A stretch of 64,000 nucleotides of DNA, taken from positions 22,444,278 to 22,508,277 of the forward strand of contig NC_092289.1 of the NCBI RefSeq assembly GCF_036320965.1. Direction: 5' to 3'. Below are positions 22,234-58,841 of the stretch, in pieces. The translations under genes and the position numbers were made by a program. The notes below the pieces were generated by a model that saw nothing but the letters and a program-made list of their open reading frames with translations, was not told where the DNA came from and did no database searches. Origin of the DNA: Panulirus ornatus. Its lineage: Eukaryota > Arthropoda > Malacostraca > Decapoda > Palinuridae. How positions within the stretch are numbered: the first letter of the stretch is position 1; each line of letters begins with the position of its first letter.

Positions 22234-22873
22234 GGAAAAAGGTGAGAACAATGGAAGTAAGGGGAGTGGGGGAGGAATGGGATGTATTTAGGGAATCAGT
22301 GATGGATTGCGCAAAAGATGCTTGTGGCATGAGAAGAGTGGGAGGTGGGCTGTTTAGAAAGGGTAGTGAGTGGTGGGATGAAGAAGTAAGAGTATTAGTG
22401 AAAGAGAAGAGAGAGGCATTTGGACGATTTTTGCAGGGAAAAAATGCAATTGAGTGGGAGAAGTATAAAAGAAAGAGACAGGAGGTCAAGAGAAAGGTGC
22501 AAGAGGTGAAAAAAAGGGCAAATGAGAGTTGGGGTGAGAGACTATCAGTAAATTTTAGGGAGAATAAAAAGATGTTCTGGAAGGAGGTAAATAGGGTGCG
22601 TAAGACAAGGGAGCAAATGGGAACTTCAGTGAAGGGCGTAAATGGGGAGGTGATAACAAGTAGTGGTGATGTGAGAAGGAGATGGAATGAGTATTTTGAA
22701 GGTTTGTTGAATGTGTCTGATGACAGAGTGGCAGATATAGGGTGTTTTGGTCGAGGTGGTGTGCAAAGTGAGAGGGTTAGGGAAAATGATTTGGTAAACA
22801 GAGAAGAGGTAGTAAAAGCTTTGCGAAAGATGAAAGCCGGCAAGGCAGCAGGTTTGGATGGTATCGCAGTGGA
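22233..22873 (+). mobile_element. Inverted 5' segment of the same LINE (linker region)
   Basis: The plus frame reads EWKKVRTMEVRGVGEEWDVF, then [20 protein letters not shown] and [14 protein letters not shown]. In a normal element this segment lies immediately upstream of the DWLVRLF start of the minus-strand piece, with only about 25 nt missing. Its orientation is reversed. Confidence 0.88.
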
Positions 22874-22899
22874 ATATATATATATATATATATATATAT
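22874..22899. repeat. (TA)n tract
   Basis: TA tract bordering the far end of the 5'-inverted LINE. It pairs with the tract at 20522. Confidence 0.95.
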
Positions 22900-22909
22900 C
22901 TTTTTCTTT

Positions 22910-23285
22910 CATACTACTCGCCATTTCCCGCATTAGCGAGGTAGCGTTAAGAACAGAGGACTGGGCCTTTGAGGGAATATCCTCACCTGGCCCCCTTCTC
23001 TGTTCCTTCTTTTGAAAAAAAAAAAAAAAAAAAAAAAAAGAGAGGGGAGGATTTCCAGCCCCCCGCTCCCTTCCCTTTTAGTCGCCTTCTACGTCACGCA
23101 GGGAATACGTGGGAAGTATTCTTTCTCCCCTATCCCTAGGGGGCTGGAAATCCTCCCCTCATTTTTTTTTCTAAATTTTCCAAAAGAAGGAACAGAGAAG
23201 GGGGCCATGTGAGGATATTCCCTCAGAGGCCCAGTCCTTTGTTCTTAACGCTACCCCGCTAATGCGGGAAATGGCGAATAGTATG
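22910..23285. repeat. SINE-like repeat in head-to-head palindromic form
   Basis: The left arm (22910-23065) and right arm (23138-23285) are reverse complements. Shared blocks are cgccatttcccgc, gaacagaggactgggcc, ggaatatcctcacctggccc and gaggatttccagcc. The 72-bp centre is unpaired and matches the 5' part of the copy at 39483. The right arm ends in a poly-A and (TA)n tail. A and T runs interrupt the arms near 23020 and 23165. There is no ORF. Confidence 0.88.
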
Positions 23286-23319
23286 AAAAAAAAAAATATA
23301 TATATATATTTATTTTTTT

Positions 23320-23902
23320 TTATTATACTTTGTCGCTGTCTCCCACGTTAGTGAGGTAGTACAAGGAAACAGACGAAAGACTGGCCCAACCCACCCACAT
23401 ACACATGTATATACATTCACGTTCACACATGCACATATACACACCTATACATCTCCACGTATACATATATATACACACACAGACATATACATACATACAC
23501 ATGTACATAATTCATACTGTCTGCCCTTATTCATTCCCGTCGCCACCCTCCCACACATGAAATGACAACCCCCTCCCTCGCATGTGCGCAAGGTAGCACT
23601 AGGAAAAGACAACAAAGGCCACATTCGTTCACACTCAGTCTCTAGTTGTCATGTATAATGCACTGAAACCACAGCTCCCTTTCCACATCCAGGCCCCACA
23701 AAACTTTCTATGGTTTATCCCAGACGCTTCACATGCCCTGGTTCAATCCATTGACAGCACGTTGACCCTGGTATACCACATCGTTCCAATTCACTCTATT
23801 CCTTGCACGCATTTCACCCTCCTGCATGTTCAGGCCCCAATCACTCAAAATCTTTTTCACTCCATCTTTCCACCTCCAGTTTGGTCTCCCACTTCTCCTC
23901 GT
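23320..23902 (-). mobile_element. RTE-like LINE 3' UTR and last coding part
   Basis: Minus strand. Encodes the very C-terminal stretch (the reverse complement of ccatctttccacctccagtt is [14 protein letters not shown]), then the long UTR down to tatactttgtcgctgtctcc at 23330 with a poly-A. It is strongly 5'-truncated. Confidence 0.8.
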
Positions 23903-24035
23903 ATATGTGCATGTGTGGGTGTTTATGTATCTTTACATGTATGGTTATGTGGGTGGGCTGGGCCATTCTTTCGTCTGTTTCCTTGCCCTACCTTGCTAAC
24001 GTGGGAGACAGCGACAAAGTATAATAAATAAATAA
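23903..24035 (+). mobile_element. LINE 3' UTR tip, opposite orientation
   Basis: tatgtgcatgtgtgggtgtt, then gtgggtgggctgggccattc and gagacagcgacaaagtataa plus (ata)n. It is fused head to head with the preceding minus-strand fragment. Confidence 0.75.
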
Positions 24036-24056
24036 ATAGTTAAAGCATCATATTCA

Positions 24057-24131
24057 AAATTTATTGAACTTTTGAGACACTGTTAAGGACTGCAGTTTAT
24101 TGAACTTTTGAGACACTGTTAAGGACTGCTG
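24057..24131. repeat. Short direct tandem duplication
   Basis: The unit tttattgaacttttgagaca ctgttaaggactgc (about 36 bp) occurs twice back to back and the copies are almost identical. Confidence 0.85.
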
Positions 24132-24135
24132 ATAC

Positions 24136-24575
24136 AGATTTTAGGTCAGATTGATTACATTTTTTTATTTGTGCAGTTTCAACTGCAAACATTATTGTCA
24201 GTTACAATGCATCTTTTTAGGCATATTACTTTAGTTATACTTATCAATTGATTCAACTGTATACTTAGAAAAAATCTTGATGATTGAGTGATTCTACTTT
24301 GTAATTATTTTTGAGGATAGTCTTGTAACTAATTGTTTTTGTAGGCATGATCATATATTGATAAACAGTTTTCATGTATTAAATCAGTTATGTATAAAAT
24401 AAATTATTCGTAGACCATACATTTCTTAACTGTTTTATCTCGAGTTTTAGCAAATAACCTTTAGAAAAAATATTTTTGTTGAGCAGCAAAGTATCAATCT
24501 GGCATAAAAAAAAATTTATTTTAATTAATTATATAACCCTAGGAACCCATTTATGGAGCTTCTACAAGTTCAAGG
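24136..24575. other. Intergenic DNA, no recognised feature
   Basis: AT-rich sequence between LINE debris and the tRNA-like segment. No coding or repeat signal was recognised. Confidence 0.45.
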
Positions 24576-24579
24576 ACTT

Positions 24580-24666
24580 CTGTGGTGTAGCAGTCAGCAT
24601 TACTGACCTTCTTCACCCATGCATGAGCTACCTCGACGAAACCTGGATAGGTTCGAACCCTGGTTG
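24580..24666 (+). repeat. tRNA-like segment, possible SINE head
   Basis: tgtggtgtagcagtcagcat resembles a Pol III A box region. About 60 bp later ggttcgaaccctggt is an excellent B box (GGTTCGANNCC). A complete cloverleaf is not apparent, so this is more likely a tRNA-derived SINE head or relic than a tRNA gene. Confidence 0.4.
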
Positions 24667-24679
24667 TAGCAGCCATTTA

Positions 24680-25300
24680 TGTACCTGGGAAAGGACTTGA
24701 CAGAGGATGGAACCATGGAGACTGAAGAGTCATAGGGTTAGAGAGGGGACTCAGGTCCTGGGTGTATTGAGGAGTGTGGGGCAAGGGTCAGTGTGTAAAG
24801 GCATTGATGGGTATATTTAATGCTGCTTGTTTGCAAGTCTTGGGCCCTAGGCCCAAAATGCAAAAGAATGGGAAAGTGAACAAGTTGCAAATGGAAATGC
24901 ATGAAAGAACATTTCAAGGCAGGTTGGTTGTGTAAGGAATGACTGTAAAAAAGAGAGTTATGACTGAAAGAACTTGACAATGTGTTAAAGTGGTTGAGAT
25001 AAAAGGACAGGCCGTAACTAACATTAGATCTTTCTGTTAGAAGTGGAAGGGGGTTGACTGAAGAGATGGATGGATGGATAAAAGAAGCTTTGTGGTATTG
25101 GGTCCAAACTTTCAGGAGGGTGAACAGCATGCAGAGGATAAGGATTTGATCATTGTAGTATGTATGGGGAGACGTATTGTCGTTGGGCTGAATCAGGGCA
25201 CAGGAAGCAGCAATGGTAAAGAATGCAGTAGTTTGTGAGGCTTGGATGTGAATGTTAGGCTCTGGTTTTGGATTATTTATACATCAGTAAGGTGGGAAAA
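24680..25300 (+). mobile_element. RTE-like LINE, very degraded copy
   Basis: gacagaggatggaaccatgg, then ggtcctgggtgtattgagga, follows the [28 protein letters not shown] region. Later gtggaagggggttgactgaa and aactttcaggagggtgaaca follow the VEG...GLNMQEGE region. There is no usable frame. Confidence 0.6.
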
Positions 25301-25450
25301 GCAATTGGGTATTAAATATATTAAAAAAGTCTTCTTACTAACCTCTTAGCAATATATTTTGAAGTGATTAACAAAAAATGGATACTGAAACATAGTTATA
25401 GCATTTCTTTATTGGCAAGGAAGAAAATGCATTTTTGTATTCAATTACAA

Positions 25451-25456
25451 TTTATT
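25451..25456 (-). terminator. PSMA7: PSMA7 polyadenylation signal
   Basis: AATAAA on the minus strand, about 70 nt after the PSMA7 stop codon. It is in the expected position for a short 3' UTR. Confidence 0.7.
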
Positions 25457-25524
25457 AAAAATGAAAGAGCATCAGCAATCAACCATACAGTAAATCATAT
25501 TGCTAAATATTATAAATAGATTAT

Positions 25525-49613
<24,089 letters not shown>

Positions 49614-49640
49614 TTCAAAACTATAAACTCGTGTACAACA

Positions 49641-49642
<2 letters not shown>

Positions 49643-49720
<78 letters not shown>
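49643..49720. repeat. (TA)n tract, 78 bp
   Basis: Pure TA tract about 110-190 bp upstream of the PSMA7 start codon. Unlike most TA tracts in the window, it has no LINE attached. Confidence 0.95.
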
Positions 49721-49723
<3 letters not shown>

Positions 49724-52700
49724 AGTGGGTTATGTCAAAATGTTTAGTCTGTACATGTAACATGTACACAGCATAAAAACAGGCTGACCTGGGATATGAT
49801 GGATTAAAATAGTATCATGTGAGCTGTGGTTTGATTCTCTATTTCTAGCCGGGGGTCATCATTACCACCCCACCTCACCTCATCACAGACTTGACATAAG
49901 AAGCCTCAGACCGGTAATGCCCAGTCCTGTAGACTCTACGAGTTTTCTAACCTTTACAGAGGAATACATTAAGTAAAGGAATACATCTATGCTAAATTTG
50001 CTGTAATTTTTTCTTAAGTAGCCATTTATACGAATATCACATCAGTCACACAGTGCTGAACTTCCATACAATTCACGCTGTTTATATATTTCTGAATCTA
50101 TACAAATTACTCAATTTCTATTGTAAAATAACATGGTGTCATTCCCCTACCTTGTATATAGCATGACGGATTAATAATACTGAAGTCACGGGAAATAATT
50201 GGACACAGATTTATCAGTTTTCTGTAAGATGTTCATCTTGAATTACCTTAGAGAAAATGAATATAAGAAAAACGAGATTTTTTACGATAAACTTAGGTAA
50301 TCGGGAAATGAAAGGGTGACGAAAAAGTTAAGCATTTTATTTCACTATGTATGTATTCTAAACAAGGTATGGAAACAACAGCAACTGAATGTAGTAAGAC
50401 TAAAATATTGTTTCTGGGTTAGACTTACCATATGATCCTTTCAATGGATGGAAAACATGAAAATGATTCTCATTTTTCACGTGTGTATTTTGATACCGTG
50501 ATACATTTACATTGATTCATGGGATGAATGAATTATTCTTAGTGATATCAAATGAGTTAATGATTACATTATTGAGCTTTTTGTTAAATCAAAATGTACC
50601 TACATATATTACAAAGGTCTTGGGTACACGATAATAAGGACCTAAGCGCCAATGTCAGTAGGCTATTACATCATGAATGACATAAATGTTAAGTACAACT
50701 AAGAATGAAATCTCTATCTACCGATGATCATCAGACTAATGATTACCTTCGAAAGAAAGGAACAATATACAAAATAACATCTTTATTGTACATCAACTTA
50801 TTTCTACGGTCATATCTCTTATAATTATGAGGTGTAATGTTCACAGGAAATAACAATGATCTCATGTTAGCAGATTATCCATAAATTTCCGCCATGAGTC
50901 ATTACTATACACTTAATGAGGTTATGATGCAATGAGGAAGAGTGAAGACTATGCTTAAAACTACTTAGGAATTAAACTTCCACAAACCTTACAAGAATTA
51001 GTTAGTTTACATCTTATGACCTATCTGGACTGCTTCCTCTGTCTTCAGGAGCTACGCTCTCACTTCCAACTTTGGTCACAACTTGAAACTAAATCAGATA
51101 AAATCAGATTTATTGGTATCTAAGTTTACTCAATAATTTACCGCGTTTATATAATACCTTTCCTCACCATGTATCTTGAAATACAGGTAAAAAAGATGGA
51201 CATGCGAAGCTGCATTTCCGGGTAGCAGTGTTGTCTGTAGCCATGGGATATTACGACATTTGGAAGAAACCTGCTAAATCAAGACTGAGTGAAAAAAAAT
51301 GCGAAATGTACATACATTCTTCAAGTCTGTACTCTAAAGAAAAACACAACGGTTAGTGATGCTATAACCGTCTAATATCTTAGGCAACAAAAACACTGTA
51401 GAGGAAAATCAATATACTAGATTTTAGGACGACACCCTTCCTTCTTTTACCATAATAGGACTGAATTGCTGTAACTGAATCCATCAGCTCTCTCGCTGGT
51501 TCGGGTCTCCGTCTTCCTATCGGCCTAATATTAAATGCTACTTAAACTTAGCGATCGCCCAGCGATGGACTTACGTGTGTGGTGTGAGTTTTTGACTGTA
51601 GGCTTAATAAGTATGACTCGTGTCCTTTGTATGTCTCTATGTGGCTTCATGTTTATAATAAATCGATAGTTAATCCAGTTAGTGGTAAACATACACTTAG
51701 CCCTGCTTGACGGGCTACACAGTCAATCTTGCGTCGAGTCTGTCTCGATAAGATTCATCAGTCTTATCTTCTGAAGTCGAAGGCTCTAGTCAGGGTAACA
51801 AGTCCTCATGGGAGACCAGGCCTTAAATAAGATATAACAAAAGGGTTAATGAGGTAAACATGTAAGGAAAAAAAGGAAGAAAAGTCTAAGAGTCTTTTGA
51901 GGAAATGGGAAACCTACGTTTTCAACAAGAAAGGCATGAGAGGGTAAACAGTCCTAGAGCTTGGCGGTGTAGGGAGAGAAAGAAGGGTAACAACGGCTCG
52001 TACTTGAGTTGCCAACGTCCACAAGTTGTTTTGCCTAGTACTGTGGGTTCTAGCGGTCTGGTTTAGCGTCCCGAGAGAGAAGGGTCCTTTTACGTTTCAT
52101 TAGAAATGAAGAATTCAGGGTTAACTAAAGTAAATAACAGGTACGTACCTCTTTGAATTTCTGCTGCCTGTGTGGTGAGAGACGGTATGTGGGGGAGGGG
52201 AGTTATAGGCTCCTCCTTAATTATCATCCGATACTCTGACAACTTTTTTAGGAATCCTTGTTAAGATCACCATCAACAGCAGTACATCTAACGAGGGAAA
52301 GACGCCTCAAAGTTTTCTAATTAGTTGCTAAATTTCCCAAGAGGAACAGATTCGAGGTATTGATTATGTGTTGACGGTAGCAGCGTCGCTGATGACAGGC
52401 TGTGGGTGGAGGTGATGACTTTGGCAGAGGTCACACAGGCTGTGGGGGGGAATGATGATGACCTTTGGTATAGTTATAAATACCTTTCATGAACTTTCAA
52501 ATGAGAGCGCCTAAGAATCATACTCACATGACGACAACCTGACTGTATAATGAATACATAGACGGTGAAGACGAGAGGAATATTGATATATTTACTACAG
52601 TACCACTGAAATTTAAGATTAATCTTGATCCGTCGAGAGAGTTATGTTAATATTTCACAACTTCTGTTCGATCTTACTAACGTTCATTTGTTCCTAATAC

Positions 52701-52940
52701 TTCTCAGCCTTCCCCGCTAGCTATCCAGGTCGCATCGGAAGAATGCTAAAACTTATTTCATCAGCTCTTATAAAAGGTCTGATATCTGAAAACTTATATT
52801 ACCATGAGTTTAAAAGACACAAACGCCGTATTTTCTATCATTCAGTTGTCAATTTCCCATTTAGCAAGTCGGAAACTGACACGATTATCAGATGGCAATG
52901 GATTGAGCGTTCCAACCTCAGGAAATCCACATCCCCACTA
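49721..52940. other. PSMA7-receptor intergenic region, no recognised feature
   Basis: 3.2 kb of AT-rich, LINE-free DNA. It should hold distal PSMA7 promoter elements and the receptor 3' UTR. I recognise no gene, RNA or repeat family in it. Confidence 0.5.
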
Positions 52941-53151
52941 CTACTTTACCTTGTGTTTACGACTTATGTATATTTCGACTGCTAAGATGGTGAAAGCGAG
53001 AACAGAAAAGCCTAGCAGTTGAAGAAAAGCCGTCATGACATTAGTGAGGGTACAAGCTGTGAGGACCTTCCTGCTGGGGCAGTGAGCTTGCTTTGGAAGC
53101 CACTTGTGCCAGTACTTCATGAAGATGCCAGTCTCCCGCAGCTGCGTCAGG
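52941..53151 (-). CDS. Ionotropic receptor, last exon
   Basis: Reads HLTQLRETGIFMKYWHKWLP, then NVMTAFLQLLGFSVLAFTIL and AVEIYISRKHKVK plus TAG. It contains the final membrane helix. A possible donor (AAG then gtaaag) just before the stop would allow a further exon, so the tail length is uncertain. Confidence 0.82.
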
Positions 53152-55071
53152 CTGTGGAGCACACACATACAGAGCAGATGTTGGTGGTGTGTCTCATATA
53201 CATGGTTAAGGAAAGTAGAACTAAGTCACATGCATCTAAATTAGGTAATATTATTCTACGTTCAAGAAACTTCAAGCAAGTTGTTCCATACAGTCTGGTA
53301 ATGATAGCAGGCGTTTCAATGAAGATCTAATTGAGATTAGATGCTTGTTTATGTATACACGCGCGTAGATACACGGACGTATACATCTCTGTTTTTTATC
53401 AGTTTTACAGCAGCTTGTGAGGGAAACAATGTATCAAAGACAATACTTAGTGGAAAGGTTTGCGTCACTCACTGGTGGTTGAGGACCCTCCTGAGTGGAG
53501 AGCCCTTGGAGACAGCGAAGGTGGTGGGAGTGACATGGTAGGCGTTGGGCAGCATCAGGAGGTCGCAGTGGTCGGCGTACTCCGTCAGGAAGTTCGTCTC
53601 GTCGATCAAGTGGACATAACGCTCCGCCAGCGCCCGTTCGATGCCAGTAGCGTCATCTCTGGGCAGGTAGGCATAGGCTGGCTCAACCAGGTGCTGCCAC
53701 ACTAGTCGGTAGATTCCGTCTTGGGCGAACTGCAAGAATTAGATCAACTGATTCCACGGAAGGGTCCAATGGATCACACGCCGCACCTCCTTCAGTCATG
53801 AAAACCGAGTTTAAAAAGTTTGCTCGCGTCAGTTTGATATCAGGACGACAACACTACAGGAGGTGTGTGACCATCCTTCCTGCCAACCCTACCTGGAATA
53901 CCTCGTTTATGGACGTACTCTTCATATATCCCAGGTCGTAGGTGCCGTCGTCGTAGACGCCCTGGAGCGAGGTGAAGGGCGGGGAGACCGAGGAGACGGT
54001 CAGGTTCGAGATGAGGAAGCAGGTGTAGTAGACGAAGAGCAAGGTAGTGGTGAGGTAGATGATGCTCATGACTGCTCTTGCCGCACCGCTGCTCACGTTC
54101 AAGGAGGTGCCTGGAAGACGCACGGAATCCTACATTAGCCTCTTAGGGTTGCAGAACTCGTAGGTATCTTGTCGACGTATCCAGGATCTTGTACAAGTGA
54201 ATACTTTCTTTGCCTCGTTGCTTCAGTCAGTATTGTATGAACCTTGCATGGACGGTCTCATTAAAAACAAATATTGGATAGTCACTGATTCGAGAAAAAT
54301 AGTATGAGAAGGAATGAAAAATACTACTTATACACTCGCTACTTTAGAAATAACTAATATACAAGCCTTAGATGTACACCATTGTAAAATGATAAGCTTA
54401 GAAACATACTTTTTGAGTATTTTCTAAACGATTAGCATTAAGCATTGTCACCAGCTTCGTACACGACATACAAGAGACTTAAGAGTCTTAGTTTGAGTCG
54501 TGCTAAGGAACCTTACTTTGTCGGCAGAAGGACCCGAGAGTCATAAGGAGGGCTTCTCCGAGGGTGACCACATGGGTTTCCGAGGGCGAGAACCTAGTGG
54601 TGCAAAAGACCAGGAAGGCGACTCCAATCAGGAACAGCGCTATCACCACCCACACCTCCGCTTCGAACTCACGAGTGTAGTTGGTCCACATGTAACTCTG
54701 GCTGGTGGGTCGACGAAGAACTAGTTTGTACCTGTTCATGTGGATCACTGTACATGAGACAGAGGATCCTCTATGGATAATTTCGAGGCTGTCAGAGGTT
54801 AACAGATTAACTATTTTGATTCACTTATACAAATGAGGTTCAAGGTTTACTGTTTCGAAGGTTAAAGCACTGAAAAGGGTTTTATCACCGTATACGAGTA
54901 TATGGTTCAAACCTATTCTAGAGCATCGATCAAAATATTCGAGGTAATCAGCCAACAGCGGGCATCATATATGTGATGTCTAATAGCAGCAGCAGCAGCT
55001 AAATACTGCAAGTGCACACTGTTTTGACTGTGAGATCTTTGACGGGTACAGATAACAAGGTTGTGGCTAAT

Positions 55072-55127
<56 letters not shown>

Positions 55128-56159
55128 TCTGTATTAACCGGAGTGACGTGAAGCCGAAGCAGAAGTCGACGACGGTCGACCTCTGGAAAGTATGATCCAT
55201 GGGAGCGACGATGACGTCAGCCAACCCCGCCACCAGCTCCCCGATCATTCCGTTCCACGTACCGCCACCTCCTCCGTCAGCGCCTCCCTCATTCTGGAGT
55301 TTGCCCCAGTTGCCGTCCTCAGGGTAAACACAGTTGTACCTGATGGAAAAAAAGAAAAAAAAAAATACAGACGAAAAAACGTGGGTACAATAAACATACA
55401 TTATCTTGGTTCCCAACAACTTTCGAATGAATTCTTGTAAATCCTGTCATAATTAGCTCTCTTACGTGTGCAGGAGTGTACGGGGTGAGGTGTGGTTGTG
55501 TGTGGGGGTACGGGCTTGTAGGGGATGGTTGTGTTTCTCTGGGGGTGCAGGAGTGTATGGGTAGGGGTGTGTTTGGTTGTGTGCGGTCACTAGAGTTGAA
55601 CATAAGACCTGGTATAAAAAGAAATAAGGTTTTATTCTAGCGACGTCACAGACCTACCCTCAGAGCATCACACATATATTGTACAATAGTAGTGTATTGT
55701 ATGGCGGAGGATGGACGTATCCCAGAAACAACGAATAAATAAATCAAAGATAGTATAGCTAATTAAAAAAAAACTTGATAACCGAGATTTCAAACTTAAA
55801 AGTCAGTTCTATAAATGAAATTCACTAAAGATAATGATACGATTCTTATAAACGACAAAAAGACGTGGCTTTACGAAAGCTTATGGAAACAAGCAGACAC
55901 GACGAGGCTTTCCCTACCCTTACTATCATTAGTAAAGGCAAGGCTCCAGTGTGTGTTTACCTGACAAACTGAACGATACTCAAACGATGGCCAGTCATTA
56001 ATGATGACACTTACTCGTAATAAACAAGGGCCATATGTACACAATCACCACTGGAGAGAGGGCACAAGGGCTAAGGGCTATATATGCACAATCTCCACTG
56101 GAAAGAGGGCACAAGGACTATATATGTACACAATCACCACTGGGAAGAGGACTATATAT

Positions 56160-56232
<73 letters not shown>

Positions 56233-56982
56233 GCATGGTCTTACGGATCATCTTGAACACTTGAAGAAAGTACTCAAGTCTTCTCCAATGTGTGGTTATA
56301 AAGGTGACACTGACTAACGTTCTACTTTACTCACGTGAAATTCGTACGGCTCTGGACCTCCTGCCAAAGGTCACCCATCCAGCCGGACAACCGCAGCGTT
56401 CCGTCGTCGAGCTCCTGCACCAGCAGGAAGGGAGAGTACTGCACCACACACACACACACCCCAACACACGCCCGAGCACACGGACGAGCACACGAGTTCG
56501 GGGAAAAAAAAAAGAAAAAGAAGATTCGAAGTGAATGATTTTGTTGTTGTTATTATTAACCTCGATGTACATAAAGTGATTTCCAGTAGACATGAGTTCG
56601 ATGGCAAATTATACACCATGGGTAGCTCGGGTAATAGCAAACTCAGAGGGGGGGGGGGGGGCTAGGTGAGAGTGTCTGATGTATGATGATTTAAGTCAGG
56701 AGGAAATGATGGAGAGACGGATAGATTGATGCATAGATAGCTAGAAAAAGAAGGGCTCAGATGGTGGCATCTTGAAGAAGGGATTAGCGAGGTACCTTGA
56801 GCGTCAGGCAACGGATGTGGAGACCTGTGAGATTCGTCCGTCGGGAGACCACGTCCTCCTTCAGCGTCGCCTTCAGGGCCTGATGGCTCTGGCCCCTCAG
56901 TGGCCACCCTCCCATGTAGTTGTGTCTCCGTTCGCCATCGGGACCTGCTGGGCACTGCCAACTTCAACAGTTCAAATCATAC

Positions 56983-57015
<33 letters not shown>

Positions 57016-58795
57016 TTAAGGATGTAAATACGTACTTATATTAGATAGCAATAACTCATCACTTTCCCCAATATAGATAAGTAATTACGGAGAATGATAA
57101 AAGTGGTAACGAGACCATTAGCGTAATAGATGTTGGGAACCATTAGTCTAATGAGTACTGGAAGCCCATCTGATATTTTCACATTCTATTAGAGTCGGGT
57201 GCCTGGAACTGGACTGGAAGTGGAAAAAAAGGCAGTTCATTCATTCCAGGATAAATTAGTTCTATCAAATTTTTCTTTTTCTTTAATAGCCTTTCAGTTC
57301 AGGGAAGGAAAATTCTCCCCGTGTTCCTCAGGCTGAAGTGTGATGATTGGTGGATCGCCAACACTCGTTCGGAAGGTAATCTAAGGTAAGGTGAGGTGAG
57401 GTAAGGTAAGGTAAGAACTACGGAAGGTAAGGTTATGTTATTGGACTGAAGCTGGGTAGGAATCCGAGTGTAGTGGAAACTCTGTTTCTAAATCCGTTTA
57501 TAAAAACGATCGTATTCGGAATAACGACTGATAATTAGCTTTCCATATCAGATGGTCGCACAAGTTTTCGCTTATCTGAAGTGACTGATTCGCTCGCATC
57601 AGTTCTAATATTGCTAAGTATTTCCCTTGAATGTAAAGATTCCTTTTTCATTCATAAGAAATACACTCCAGCACTTCAGTTAAACATGAGAACTAGTTCG
57701 AACCGCATCTGAATCACTTACATGAAACAGTAGTCCGGTAGGCAGTACCTATCTAATGGCTTCAACTTTCTAAGGATATCGTCCACATGCCATCCACTTC
57801 TGTATCAAATGTCTTCCTTAATCGTTTAGATCTGTAATAACAAGCGGGATGTTTATCTTCAGTCGCCATCTCTGTTGACTGTCGCATACCTTACCAGTTC
57901 ACACGTCTCTGTCTCATTCATTGTGAACTGCTTTGTTTACCAGCTCGGTGAAGCAGAGTGGTGTCCGTATCCGTCCGCTGGCACAGACTTACCCTTAATT
58001 AGTGGACACAGGGACGCTGAGGTCGCTTCGTGGTTTCACTGGTAGTCTGTGCCAACCACAGTACATAATCGTCCTCATTTCCTTTTCAGTGAACATTATA
58101 TATCGTTCTTGGGACATACCAATATCCTCTACGTACGTTCTCATGTGTTTATATAACATGGTGTACACTGTGAATGTTTTGGGTCGTATGAAAATCACAA
58201 CAAAACACACAACATTCCCGACGCTCGCCGGCTTTCCAACACGTCCGAAAACGTCGACTGAACACGAAGATCCCTACTTCCCTGAAGCACAAGCCGTGGT
58301 TCTTCAGTTTCGCTTTCGTTAGATGGCTTACGGTAGGAACCCTGCACCACAAATTACCGTAATATTCCTCTGCCTCTAAAACATATTGAAATTTTTGAGA
58401 AATTCTACATCAACGAAGAACGAACGGTAATTATTCACCAGGCGGCAACATACTGAGAAGATGCAAGTCAGTGGCTTCATTCATAAGTATTGGATGTATG
58501 ACAATGAATTAACGCTATGGAACACATGCACGTTGCTCAGTGCTGTGAGGAGGGGCAGATACCTCACACACTGACAGGAGACCCGTGAATTAGAAGTACA
58601 ATGACAGGAGACCCGAGAACTGCTCCTTGTTGCTCGGCTGAGTTTGGAAACAGTCTTGGGAAACTCACCTGCTTGGTAGAACTCCCACAGCATCACCCTC
58701 TCTCCTTTGATGTGAGCCACAGTCGCCTGCGAGAAGTCAAGGGGGAAAAAATAATGACAGTTATTGCTATCATGGAAAATATCAGGATCGTGATA

Positions 58796-58841
<46 letters not shown>

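Noticed and set aside
57375..57415. ggtaa/ggtga pentamer run as an internal telomere repeat
   Set aside because: The arthropod telomere unit is TTAGG. This run is ggtaa/ggtga, short and irregular.
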